Source of the DNA: Augochlora pura
Lineage: Eukaryota; Arthropoda; Insecta; Hymenoptera; Halictidae
NCBI RefSeq assembly: GCF_028453695.1
Contig: NC_135775.1
Span: 26,880,545-26,944,544, forward strand
Direction: 5' to 3'
DNA length: 64,000 bases
Below the pieces are notes generated by a model, which ran no database searches, had not been told where the DNA came from, and saw only the letters and a list, made by a program, of their open reading frames with translations. This document shows, piece after piece, positions 1 to 10,502 of the stretch (positions are counted from its first letter, which is position 1; every line of letters begins with the position of its first letter). The position numbers and the translations under genes are program-made.

Positions 1-1347
1 GTTTTCCGAATCGATAGATTTTCTAATTCATTTAATAATTTTCCAATTAGTTCATCGATATAAGATACAGCTGCGTAATAAGATTGAATAATTAACTTGC
101 CAAAACTATCTGAAAAACAAACAGCCGTGAAGATATATTTACTCCAGTAGTAATACAACTTTCTCAATCATACTTGGTATTTTATCCCATGGAAACTGGA
201 GATTCAAAGTTTCAATGTCCTCCCTTTTTCTTAAATCGATCCAAGGATTATACGCAACGCTACTGACATTTTCCGGCCACTTGTATGGCTCAGGTACGTC
301 AAATTTGTGCAATGGATGGTATTCTGAAAGTGTTTCTTACATAAATAAATCCAACAATATTGGAAACAACGGACATAATTGACGAGACTAATGAAGTTTA
401 CTTAAATATCTTTTAGGATACTTGAACGGTATGTGGGGCTTCAGAAATCCAACTGCCAAGAAGAAAGGAGTCGAATTGTTTGCACGAGTTTGTAAAAAAT
501 GTTTAGCTTCATGTAGGATTTCTATGTCTGGCAGAGTTTTATGTGGCATTGATGAAACTTTAACAGGACATACCTAAAAACAAGATAGTTCGAGGTGATA
601 TTAATTATATAGACATCAATTATATGTTCAAAGAAACAATTGAAAAATATTAGTGACAAGATTTGATGCAGGTGGTAAATTGAAGTTTGTTTGGCAAACT
701 GGAGTATTTTTGTATTTTTCTGTATATGGGTGGAATGGTACTTCTGTCCATGAGTAAGGGCTATCATCCGAGTTATTTGAACTAATTCCTGTAAAGGATT
801 CTGCATCAGATAAGCAGGTACAATAATAACGCGTTTACGTATTTGATGTATTGAACACCTGGATGAAAAACCTTTCCTATAGACTTGGTAATATATCCGT
901 TATTTTTTAAATGTTGCGGCAATGTTGTAAAATTGCCAACATCTTCTCTCCAATAACTATAAAAATCATAAAGTTGTAACGAATCCGGTCTCCTACTTGT
1001 TAGAAATGAATTTCTACTTGGAGCACACAAGGCTTGCTGAAAAATGCATTACTCTGTAAGATCATCTCAACAGATTGATTTTATCGTTTTGATTTCCTCT
1101 GAAACAAATGTACTAAAAAGATGCAGTGCTTGATACTAACCTGAGCAAACGCATGCGAAAAGATGGCTGAATTTTTTGCCAATTGGTTTATGTTTGGAGT
1201 GTAAGCATTTTTGTCACCATAACATTCTAAAGCTGGTCTTAAATCATCGACAACTATTAGAAGAAAGTTTTGTCTTTGCGTTGCACACCAATCAATTAAA
1301 TTTATCAAATATAGTATTAAAAGCATCTTATAGTCTATAATGGTCAA
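1..1347 (-). CDS. Ids: iduronate-2-sulfatase, 5' part (six exons, gene continues off the left edge)
   Basis: Lysosomal sulfatase that removes 2-O-sulfate from iduronate in heparan and dermatan sulfate. Minus-strand exons read 1347-1141, 1036-859, 788-658, 573-402, 323-143 and 105-1, and all phases agree. The start is either 1347 or the in-frame Met at 1326. The second gives a cleaner signal peptide (MLLILYLINLIDWCATQ). Next comes NFLLIVVDDLRP, with the paired metal-binding Asp. Exon 2 opens QALCAPSRNSF, the sulfatase C-x-P-S-R signature whose Cys becomes formylglycine, and ends in GKVFHPG. Later exons carry ISSNNSDDSPYSW, VCPVKV, KPHIPFKYP, VAYNPWIDLR and QSYYAAVSYID, all in the order of vertebrate IDS. 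About 317 residues are visible of roughly 550 usual, so the C-terminal third lies outside. The donor closing exon 3 (GTCACT) is weak. The exon 5 donor is GAGTAAAT. The family call is firm; exact boundaries are inferred. Confidence 0.93.
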
Positions 1348-2386
1348 TGCAACTGAAATTAGGTGCGACGAACTACTTTTCCGGTGGAAGCTGCCGAGAA
1401 TTTAAAGCACATATTTAATGGTATTATACGTTATAGAAACATTTAGGTTATATAGCTAAAGGGGACGATTAAGCGATCTATTTATGGAGTAATCTGATCA
1501 ATTCCAGGAGCTTTTCTTTAGCTCACTATTGCACTTTATTTTTCAACGTACAGACATACAAATAAAAATGCTACGTAATACTTACAGTTCTACAATATCT
1601 AGTATAATAACTACAATGACATGTGTAATATAAATTACATTAAAATAATACAATAATATAAAATAGTAAAAATCAGTATGGAAAGTCAAGAATTTTATGT
1701 AACATGCGCACAAATGTTGCAGCAAGTTCATTATTTTCTTTGCATTTTATTTTTAAGTTTGCCACTCCAGGCTTATAGACCTATGAAATTGTATTTATGG
1801 TTGATTCATTCATGTTCGCAGTGTTCAATTGAGAATTAACATTATCAACTTGTCTGAGTTGCTTTTCATGTCTTATTATATTTATTTAACACTCTAAATT
1901 ACAAACAATTTGCTGCATTCGAATATATTCTTTGTTTCCGGCGATTCTTTCGATAATTCTGGCGATATTCTTTTCTTCTTTTAATAAATACTGTCACGCG
2001 AAAAACAGCTGTTCAACTTGGAACAACTTTTTCCAACAAATTTTAATACTTTTCTTCAAGTAATGGCCAAGTTAGAAGTCATCGAAAAACGACTCAGATG
2101 TTTTCTTTCTATTCCGAATATATAGTATTCAGATATAGGATAATAAAAACGTGAGTATTGAACGAGGGTCGTTGCACTCAAAATTATAGTAAAAGCGTAA
2201 TAAAGAATGACTAGCCAAAGGGATGAATAATAAAAAAAAAAAAAACAAAAGAGCGGAAGAGCTCGTAAAGAGAAAGGAACTACGATGTTTCTTAAATCGA
2301 ATGCTTACGGCCCTAGTCGAATACTCTAATGTATACTGCTACAATTATGTATCCTCACAGTTAAAGACTGAGTAGTTCACCTCGAA
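1348..2386. other. spacer: Ids promoter side and 3' UTR of the zinc-finger gene
   Basis: AT-rich sequence with no supported coding exon. The part nearest 2386 should be the 3' UTR of the minus-strand zinc-finger gene. TTTATTTTT at about 1546 and 1746 would be polyadenylation signals on the minus strand. A poly-A run lies at about 2230-2244. The part nearest 1348 should hold the Ids promoter; no TATA box stands out. Confidence 0.5.
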
Positions 2387-4418
2387 TCAATCTCGGGTTT
2401 CCTTTTTAACAATCGACGATAATCTTTGTTCGTCGGTATTCTTCGTACAGTCATTTACATTAATATTATGCTTTGCCTTAAAGTCAGTCTTAAAATTTAC
2501 TTGGGAACTGGTAGTATCATCTTTGAACATTTCAGTGTAATGAAAACTACTCCCATTTCCAGTCTTTGTGTTTGTGCTAGCATTATTGCCAGAACCATTC
2601 GAGTGCACTTCACTGAAGTGTTTGTACAGCATTGCAGTTGTACTGAATTCCGTTTCGCATCCTGGAATCTTGCATCTGAAACATATGTATGGTTAGTAAA
2701 ATACTTGGAAACTAGGATAGAACATACTTACCGAAATACTTCATTATTCTTAGTTCCTTGTACTACTGGCAGTTTTGAATTAGCATGATTGTCCTGGTAA
2801 TGCTTCCATAAACCAGTTACATTGCTTACTTGCGCTCCACAACCAGGAATCTTGCATCTAAGTAGCATATAATAAATTAGAAATAATACAATAATATTCG
2901 TCATCATTAAAGTGTTTTGAAACTTACAAGAAAAAACTAACTGTTGAAGCTTTCCCTTGTTTTAGTTTTACTATTGATTTGCTAGAATTTGAACTAAATG
3001 TATTCGCTACTAGTTTATGACTGTCTTGATGATGACGGTAATGGGATATATATTTATATTTTCTTCCGCAGCCGTTCGTGGCACACTTGTAGATCTCCTG
3101 TTTGTATCTAGACATACGTTGTTTCTTTGGAGTGTATTCTTCGTCGTCGGAACAGTTGCTGTTCGTTTCTATAGCATTATCTTCATTTTTCGAAGCATCG
3201 CGATTCAAATCGTTCCTGAAGATTCGTTCGAGATTATCCAATTCTATTCTGTGTTCCGGATTCTTCGAGCTCACGGTACAAACATCGTTCTTCGAATTTT
3301 TGGTAATCGTAATATCTCCATTTACATAGACTACATTATTCTTCTCTTGGGAATGTTCTACTTGAAGTTCTGAACACTTATTCGTATTGCCTTCGTACTT
3401 GCATAGGAAATTGTCTGTACCTAACAATAAATTCTCAGCGATGGCGTAGCCGGTGGCTTCATTCAGTGACTCGCCCGTAGACGAGTAATCTTCTTTGTTC
3501 GAGCTATCGTTTGAAACATTTTGATCGTGCGAGGCTTCTTTCTTCTGCTGCTGCATATTATTGTTTCTATAAATATCTTGCTCGTTATTATCATCGTATT
3601 GGTGTTGTTTTATTGCAAAAGCTTCATTCTGTCTCTTTTCGTAGCAATCCTCCGTGCTCTGTACAACTTCCTCATCCATTGCATTTTCCAGATCCTCGAA
3701 ACATATAACTTCTGGTTCTGTCGGCAGAGTTGGAGGCTGTCTGTGACAGCTTTCGATATGTTCTTCTAAGTTACTACTGGTTGTGTGTAAAGACCCGCAA
3801 TTCGTGTATGGACATATAAATACATTTGTTTCGTTATTATGCCATTCTTGATAATGACGCCACATGCTACCAGGATCAGACAATTCTTCCCCACATCCTG
3901 GCTCTCGGCAGCTGTACAAAAATGAACATATTACATAAGCATTGGTTCATTACAAAAAGAATTAATGGAGATCAACTCACATGAATCTAATCTTCAAAGC
4001 TTCAAGAGTTTCGTGTGTTTTATATTCATCTTGGTTCGTAAATACTTTGCCACAATCTCGTTGTTTGCATGTATATATTTCCTAAAAAAAAAAAAGATAT
4101 TCCGTGAAATCGATCGTAATACGGCGAGTGTGAAAAACAAGCGCACAGTAAAAATGAACGAGTGCCCTGGGTAAATCGGTAAACGCTACGATGATTTGTT
4201 TTGAGTTAGGGGTCGTTGAACCCGTGAAATGGCTCCGGCGGTTTTACCTTTTTCGGGGCTATTTCCTCGATGGTGCGATTTCTCGACACGAATCTGATGA
4301 CGCTGACTTCGGTAGGCCTGTCTGTGCAGGCATCCGTACCCTGGCCCATCCTGGCCGGTGTCCGCGGAAAAACGGCTGTGAACGATGCGTTTCGTGGCCT
4401 CACATAACCTGCGCTCAT
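2387..4418 (-). CDS. C2H2 zinc-finger protein, 556 aa, five coding exons
   Basis: Probable nuclear nucleic-acid-binding protein; no named orthologue recognised. Exons read 4418-4248, 4081-3981, 3911-2928, 2857-2732 and 2675-2387, with every phase consistent and a TGA stop. The first exon was chosen because it ends at an excellent donor (AAAAAG/GTAAAA) and joins in phase to EIYTC. Six C-x4-C units follow. The first (CKQRDCGKVF...YKTHE) lacks the second His. Then come CREPGCGEEL...HYQEWH, CPYTNCGSLH...HIESCH, CATNGCGRKY...HQDSH, and two sister fingers that both start CKIPGC. Between fingers 3 and 4 lies a long acidic, Asn/Glu-rich linker. The last four exons start in the same phase, just before or at the first Cys of a finger, which suggests growth by exon duplication. 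The wide C-x4-C spacing resembles TFIIIA/ZFX-like fingers more than KRAB arrays. Function is unknown. Confidence 0.82.
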
Positions 4419-4922
4419 CGAGACGGGTGGTTCGGTAAGGAATTTTTCCTATACCTTGAATGAAAGTCCCGGACGCGCGATCATATCTACGAACGGGATG
4501 CTTTGTCGGGCTACTTACCAACAAAGTGCGCTCCCGTTCGCGCCGGTTTATCTTTCTTCTTGCACTTCACATTATACCGACGTTAATAATATCAATCACT
4601 TGTTGTCATTTCAGTGCAACCGGGCTACCATTGCTTTCACGACCACCATTAACTCTTCCCGCTCCCGCACCTCTAAATACAATTGAGAACCACTGTTAGG
4701 GAATGCGCCGTTACAGAGTCGTTAGAACTTGGAACCTAACGAATCCAATGTTAGTTTTTCAACTGGCAAACCTGGCGTAGGCGCATTTATCGCTGTAAAT
4801 GCATAAACATATTTTCAATATTTATTCGGCTACAACCGTATACTAATTTTTATCGGTCTTTTATCGTCCACTCGTAGTTTTCATCATTACAGGAAATGTT
4901 ATCTCTATAAAGGAACCAATGT
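4419..4922. promoter_or_regulatory. presumed promoter and 5' UTR region of the zinc-finger gene
   Basis: Sequence directly upstream of the zinc-finger ATG on the minus strand. It is moderately GC-rich near 4420-4560 and turns AT-rich towards 4900. No convincing ORF on either strand and no TATA box. The assignment rests on position only. Confidence 0.35.
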
Positions 4923-5700
4923 TCAGGCAGACATTTGACCACGTGACACTATGGCCATGTACATATTTCGAGCAGAACATTCGAATATTTGGCAAACGTC
5001 ACAGAATTGCGCCACGATTCCGTCGACAATGGCGTCAATTTTCAAATCACCGCTTCCTATTCCCTCTTCTAAATTATTCTTTCTTATGATCTTAGCCGTC
5101 GTTTTCATTTCACGTTTGCAAAAGATTCGAGTAATGATTTTGAAGTTGTACGTTTTAAGCGATAGACTCTACGATGTATTGTTAAAAAGATTTCAAGTTT
5201 TCGTGCTTTTCGATAGCCATCAGCTGATTCTTGTAAATCGAAAAGCCATTTTCACTTTCGAAGACATTTCACTTCTCATAAGACAAAAGGTGCGAAAAAT
5301 TTTAACGTTAAAATATTTGAACGTAACGTGTTATGTGTGGATGTCAGCCAGGATGCGAGCAAACACGTCAGTATCGATTTACCTTAACACCTGGTCTGTC
5401 GTACCGCTACTCTCTATCCAAATTGACATTATATCGGTTTAAGTTTAGTCCATGAAAATTAATGTGGTTCCATTCACAATCGAAGGATGCGCATTCTTCG
5501 CATAGTGTTAATATTTTCGGCGACATGGTCCTTGTACTGCAGTCGCTGTTATGTTGACGGTCAAGGTTGGCGCTATCTTGAACGCGATCTCTCGCGATCT
5601 TTAAATGTCTTCTTCGGATATTTTTCTCAATTATTTTATGTTTGCAGATGAGTATGCGGACACTATGGACGCCGAGAATAGTTCTACAGTACCATCGCAC
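4923..5700 (-). pseudogene. Spo11-like (meiotic topoisomerase VI A-type) N-terminal relic
   Basis: Three minus-strand stretches in different frames look coding and fall in Spo11 order. At about 5540-5410 is SFDCEWNHINFHGLNL, like the W-x-N-I-x-F segment of SPO11. At about 5250-5140 is ARKLEIFLTIHRRVYRL, like the helix before the catalytic site. At about 5125-4923 is KREMKTTAKII, then VDGIVAQFCDVCQIFECS and a terminal SRGQMSA, which aligns without gaps to the fly Mei-W68 region around its DVC motif. The catalytic Tyr pair expected after K-R-E/D-x is replaced by Lys-Thr. The insert before VDGI is longer than in relatives. Frames do not join cleanly, and no C-terminal VEK, GKG or DADP motifs follow before the zinc-finger gene. 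This reads as a decayed fragment. Homology is judged by eye from remembered family sequences, so it could be wrong. A 163-codon plus-strand ORF here is its antisense shadow. Confidence 0.35.
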
Positions 5701-8016
5701 ATATTAGTCACGTCGTGGAATGTACGCTTTGCAACTTAATACTTGAACGGATAAGCTGGATTCTTCGTAACATGCGAGACATTGTTAACAACAATTTCAT
5801 TTTTGTATACGAACTGGTGCAGAAATTACACTCGCATATTACGAAGCGACTGTTTAAAAAAGATTGATCCAGATATTCGAAGTAATGTCTATTTCTCGCA
5901 GGACACGCCATTCTCTATAATCGTGAAAGAGAACGGTACATGGGTCGGCAAAGGTTACGCATTTGACATCTTCAATTTGATCCGCTCGAAGTTAAACTTT
6001 ACGTACACCATTGTTCCACCAAACAAGCACATTCTTGGGAACAAGAACAATGGTGTTCTTGGCTTACTTTACGAAAAGGTGAAGAATATTTTTAATATTA
6101 ATTTAGTCCTTAGCGCAGCCGCGGAGACTCGAATGTTGCGGTTGCATATCAATGGGGGTCGTTTAACCATTAGCATATTCTTGTCCATTGACCAACGACT
6201 GAGGGACCTGTTCTTTATGCAAAACAGAAAGTGGACATGGCAGTTGCATTTCTTCCGGTGCTGCCGGAGATGGAACAATTTTGCGAGTTCAGCACCTACT
6301 TGGATGAAACTAGATTAACAGCTGTAATGAAGAGACCGAAAGAATCGGCCAGTGGTTCCGGTCTTCTCGCACCGTTCGAGAGAACAGTTTGGTTTCTGGT
6401 TTTAGCATCTTTAATCTTCATAGGACCGATCATTTACTTTTTCGCCAGCATTAGGTGTTTAAAATTCTTCAGGATTTATTTCTATTAGAGATACTGTATA
6501 GCATCGAGTTATGAACAGATTTGAATTTCTGATTCGTATTTGTCTATCGATACAGAGAAAAATTATGGCACGATCCGGACTTGGAAGGATTCAGCGTGTA
6601 CTCCTGCGTCTGGTTCAGTTATAGTTCCCTCCTGAAACAAGGAACGAACATCGTTGCTACGACAGGTAAAACATTCGATTGTAATGTGTGTAATAATTAC
6701 TGGCAAAAACTTGCTTGTACGCTTGGAATTTGAATCGCAACTTCCTTAAGCACAGATTCGACGCGAATGCTTTTCGCCACATGGTGGATATTTATATTGA
6801 TATTAACGTCGTTCTATACCGCCAACCTTACGGCATTCCTCACGAAACCGCAATTCACTTTGTCCATCAGTTCCCTGCAGGACATCGTCCAGAAAGAGTA
6901 CAGTTGGATCACCTACAAAGGCCGCACCGTAGATTTTCTTCTTTCACAGGTGACATTTTATTCGTATATATCGTTCAACGAGGAATTCGCACTATCGAGA
7001 GAAACAATGATCCCCGAATTATTCTTTCAGGATCATGACAACGATTTAAGTTTACTAAATGTTAGCAAACGGCAAGGGAAGGGATTCTTCGAGTATGACG
7101 AACCATCGGAAGCTATACTGCAATCCGTAAGGACAAGTGCGTAGCGGCTACTGATCCCAATAACTAATAGATGCATGCTCATGTTTACGTAGTTTCGTAG
7201 AAATTACATTCATACTAACACGTAACTTAAACTTGTGCTTTTCTTTAGAAACACTATTCTTAGCGGAAACTCATTACCTGCGAACATTAATATTCAAAGA
7301 TTATATAAACAAGACTCATAATCCTTTGAAGCAAAGCCACCGTTGCACCTATGTTATAATGCCGGGAAGCATATTGGATACGAATCGTGCATTCGGCTTT
7401 TCTCACGGTTCGGCCATCCGAAAGCCTTTGAACCAAATGTTAGTACCATGTCCAGAAATCTTACAACAGAGAGGAACAAACGCAAACGAGTCGTTCAATT
7501 AATTCGTTATTTGAATACAGGTTGATCAGATTGGTGGAGTCAGGTATCGTACAACAAACGCAAGAAAAAGATCTTCCCCTCGCCGAGATTTGTCCTGTAG
7601 ATCTTCGCTCGACCGAGAGGCAGCTTCGAAATACCGATCTTCTTCTGACCTATAAAGTTGTTATAGCAGGGTATACGATAGCAGCGATCCTTTTCGTAAC
7701 AGAAATTATATATTCGTTAATGGTAGGCTGGTTAAAACGTAAAAAGCGAAAGAACCAGCGTAACCCTCTTCTAATCGCAACAAGAACAACGAATTCCACG
7801 GTTCAAGATTTTGCGCCTCCTAAACGTAACGTCCATTTCTTGCACGATAATCCGAAATCTCAAAAACTTGACGAAAACTCGCAGAATATCTTCGGGTCTG
7901 GAAAACAACAATTAATTAACGGAAGAAATTACTACGTGATTGTAGACCGAGAAGGAGATCGGAAATTAATACCGATTAGAACACCTTCTACTTTTTTATT
8001 TCAATATTCTGCTTAA
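5665..8016 (+). CDS. Ir93a: ionotropic receptor, Ir93a-like (ligand-binding domain and channel)
   Basis: Variant ionotropic glutamate receptor, a ligand-gated cation channel of sensory dendrites; Ir93a is a co-receptor for humidity and cool sensing in flies. Exons: 5665-5721 (possibly from the acceptor at 5648), 5902-6078, 6228-6454, 6556-6665, 6756-7136, 7249-7438 and 7521-8016, all in phase, ending TAA. The join VTSWN/DTPFSIIVKENG gives the start of S1. Then TWVGKGYAFDIF, VDMAVAFLPV, MKRPKESASGSGLLAPFE, M1 (VLASLIFIGPIIYFFA), the pore loop (CVWFSYSSLLKQGT), M2 with SFYTANLTAFLT, S2, and M3 (VVIAGYTIAAILFVTEIIYSL) before a basic tail. KRPKESASGSGLLAPF is what suggests Ir93a. About 545 aa result from the Met at 5665, short for Ir93a (more than 800), because no amino-terminal domain or signal peptide was found upstream. 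An 81-nt GT...AG segment (6950-7030) is in frame and may be spliced out. Confidence 0.82.
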
Positions 8017-8120
8017 ACGTACATAATGTTCATATTGATAACAAACATTATATCATACTGTTAAGTATGTAGTCTATATTGTATAATGTGTTTTTATCTA
8101 TTTAAGAAAATATTTTGCCC

Positions 8121-8126
8121 AATAAA
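8121..8126 (+). terminator. polyadenylation signal of the ionotropic receptor gene
   Basis: Canonical AATAAA about 105 nt after the receptor stop codon, within an AT-rich 3' UTR. Confidence 0.6.
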
Positions 8127-8624
8127 TAAGTAAACAGTGATTCTTTACTTTCTTCTTACTTTTTTAATTCTACATATTCATCGAAACTGTACCAATTGGC
8201 GATCTATGCATCGCCAGAGCGGCAGAACGCTCAAACTGTTAGCCAAATTACCGAAGTCGATTTTAATCGATCGTTTCAGCGTTTTGCCACTGCATCAATT
8301 GGCGTTATGCGGATCCCGAACGGAGCTTCATTTCTTCTCCACAAGGGGCACCAAAGCACATGACCTAGGGATTTTATTTTCTTAATCGATTCAATTCAGT
8401 TTGTTAAACATTTAATTAGCTACTGTATTTAAAATTAATTTTAATACAGTTTCATTTCTGTGATTAATTAATGTAAAATGATGCAGGTGTAATGTACAGG
8501 CTTTCCGGCGTAAAGCAATTTCTTATTTGAAATTAATACTTTAGGAAATTCACCGCTAGATGCCTGCTTGTTCTTTGTAATCGCTATTACGCTTGCGTAG
8601 AATCAGTTTCTTCGTTCCTTTGAG
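8127..8624. other. spacer between the receptor gene and RpL34
   Basis: AT-rich, with a more GC-balanced island at about 8200-8370. An 82-codon ORF from 8137 crosses that island but has no recognisable features. No RNA gene was seen. Confidence 0.4.
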
Positions 8625-8652
8625 CTTCCTTTTCCGTTTGGATCTGAAAAAG
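8625..8652 (+). promoter_or_regulatory. RpL34 transcription start region with TOP-like pyrimidine tract and non-coding exon 1
   Basis: GAGCTTCCTTTTCCGTTTGG is a pyrimidine-rich start typical of 5' TOP ribosomal-protein mRNAs. It is followed by a donor after CTGAAAAAG at 8652. The next exon opens at 8814, seven bases before the ATG. The exact start site is inferred. Confidence 0.45.
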
Positions 8653-8820
8653 GTTCGTTCGGTTTTTATTCGGTTTATTGTTATCCATATTATTTACAAC
8701 AATCGTTGATTGTGACAAGGTTCACATATTTGTTTCAAGTTGTTCAATCTTTTGCGATGTTATTTCCAACAATGTGTGCGATATTTTTCCGTAACATAAC
8801 ACTTATGTTCCAGAACCAAA

Positions 8821-9568
8821 ATGGTGCAACGGTTAACCTATCGTCGACGTTTGTCATACAATACGAAAAGCAACAGGAGGCGCGTGTAAGTATTGCTTTG
8901 GATTTTAGGAGAGGACAGAATTATTGCTATTATCGACTCGTGCCATATCCGTTATTATCAAGATATAAGTTTGATTAGAATGGCTTTAGACTTTGCTGGC
9001 ACCTAATGCTTCGAGGTTATGTTATTGTTTCTTCTTTGAATATTTTCTGTTGTCTACATGGTTTTTCATTGCAAACGAAAACGATTATTATAGTAAACTA
9101 CAGATAATTGAAGTACACAATGTAGTCGGTAAATGATTGTCACGATATATTTAAATTTAATACCAATGAGAGTTATGTTTCCTGTTCTAACAAAACTTTT
9201 TTTCTAGTGTACGCACCCCTGGTGGAAAGTTGGTATATCAGTATCTTAAAAAACCCAAGAAGATCCCCAGATGTGGATTATGCAAAGACAAACTCAGAGG
9301 AATCCAGCCAGCCAGACCAATGGAAAGGTCCAGAATGTGCAGGCGTAAGAAAACAGTCAAACGCGTATATGGCGGTGTTCTCTGTCACAAATGCGTGAAA
9401 GAAAGGTATGCTCGCTTTTCGACGACTTTCCAAGATTCCTTTGATTGAAATGGCTGCTTTACCTACTTTAACTTTTTCAGAATCGTCCGTGCTTTCCTAA
9501 TTGAAGAACAGAAGATCGTTGTCAAATACATGAAAGCGCGTAACGCAAAAACAAAGGCGGAGAAGTGA
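8821..9568 (+). CDS. RpL34: 60S ribosomal protein L34 (eL34), 116 aa
   Basis: Structural protein of the cytosolic large ribosomal subunit. Coding exons are 8821-8885, 9208-9405 and 9481-9568. The translation starts MVQRLTYRRRLSYNTKSN and continues RTPGGKLVYQYLKKP. It has a zinc-ribbon-like pair of Cys motifs (CGLCKDKLRG and CHKCVKERI), then AFLIEEQKIVVKYM and a lysine-rich end. The length equals the family norm (115-130 aa), and both internal introns fall in phase (GT/T and AG/A). The start is fixed by the near-invariant MVQRL. A non-coding first exon with a TOP-like tract lies upstream, as expected for growth-regulated ribosomal-protein genes. Nothing unusual. Confidence 0.97.
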
Positions 9569-9588
9569 TGTTTTGCTTTTTTTAATTA

Positions 9589-9594
9589 AATAAA
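9589..9594 (+). terminator. polyadenylation signal of RpL34
   Basis: AATAAA 20 nt downstream of the RpL34 stop, giving a very short 3' UTR as usual for ribosomal-protein mRNAs. Confidence 0.75.
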
Positions 9595-10353
9595 ATACGT
9601 AAAATAGATACATCATGGTACCTTGCCCTCACAATTTCAGGATTATCGCAAAACCAGACGAACCTTGCCCGTTGTTGGTCTTCCATCGTCGAGCAGACAC
9701 GCGATATAGTTCCTGCGAACGTATGGTACTCAAAGAGGTCTAAACATTGTTTTGCCACGTTTTTTCCAAACATTTCTTCGATATGCATCGCACATCGGTA
9801 TGGCAACTCGTCCAACTACATCTGTGCATTTTCCTGTTTGCAGGATCATACTTAGAATTGCGGACCTTGTGCCTATCTTATTATAACGCAACCACGTACA
9901 GCTTCTTATCTCGGAAACTTCTACTCGCCAAGTTCGGATACCTTCGAATATTTCGAGAGCGAGAGATTTTTCGAATCGTTGCGGATTACAACCTGCAGAG
10001 GTTGCGGGATAGAAACGCGCCGTTCACTTTCTTCCCAATCTAGTTAGAGCAAGTCCTCGTTCCCTGCATGGTATAGGAAAAGAGACGAGTATTGTATTCC
10101 CTTTATGGTCATGGAGTGCTCGGAAACCCGTCTCAGGGCGGTATGACTCGCTAGACTCGGTCCACTTAACAAGTGCCTTATTTGCTGAATTACGAGTATG
10201 CGCGTAGAAGGCAGATCGGTGTATAACAGAGCAGTTTCTACGGCGGCACAGAAATAATTCGGGTGAGAACCGTGCGAGTTGGTCACCTGAGAATGCGGAT
10301 AGCATTTCTATTGTTAAGTATTTTCATTTTGCGAAACAACCCTCGTATATATA
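9595..10353. other. non-coding spacer after RpL34
   Basis: No supported gene. Short ORFs on both strands lack motifs. It leads into the dispersed repeat at 10354. Confidence 0.45.
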
Positions 10354-10502
10354 CAGGGTGTTTCAAAATTATACATACTCCGGGAAATGAGGGGTGCCCG
10401 AGGCCATTTCAAGTAACCTTTTCCTTTGCTGAACTTTAACGAGTTATTAATGAAAAAATGATAGGTGCGCGCGCACGATTTAACCTGCTGCTACGCGCGC
10501 CA
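10354..10502. repeat. dispersed hymenopteran repeat fragment (mobile-element derived)
   Basis: Begins CAGGGTGTTTCAAAATTAT, then CTCCGGGAAATGAGGGGTG, GGCCATTTCAAGTAACC, TTTTCCTTTGCTGAA and ACGAGTTATTAATGAAAAA, ending in a GCGCGC-rich stretch. From memory, this order of blocks matches a short repeat scattered through ant and bee genomes. Relative to that consensus, a short block before ACGAGTTATTAA appears deleted. The outer limit is uncertain; the sequence to about 10620 may belong to it. Class is not certain, possibly a non-autonomous element. Confidence 0.6.

Noticed and set aside
4951..5442. 163-codon plus-strand hydrophobic ORF
   Set aside because: It lies antisense to minus-strand sequence that looks more coding (Spo11-like). 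Its translation has no receptor motifs, and no splice path joins it to the receptor.
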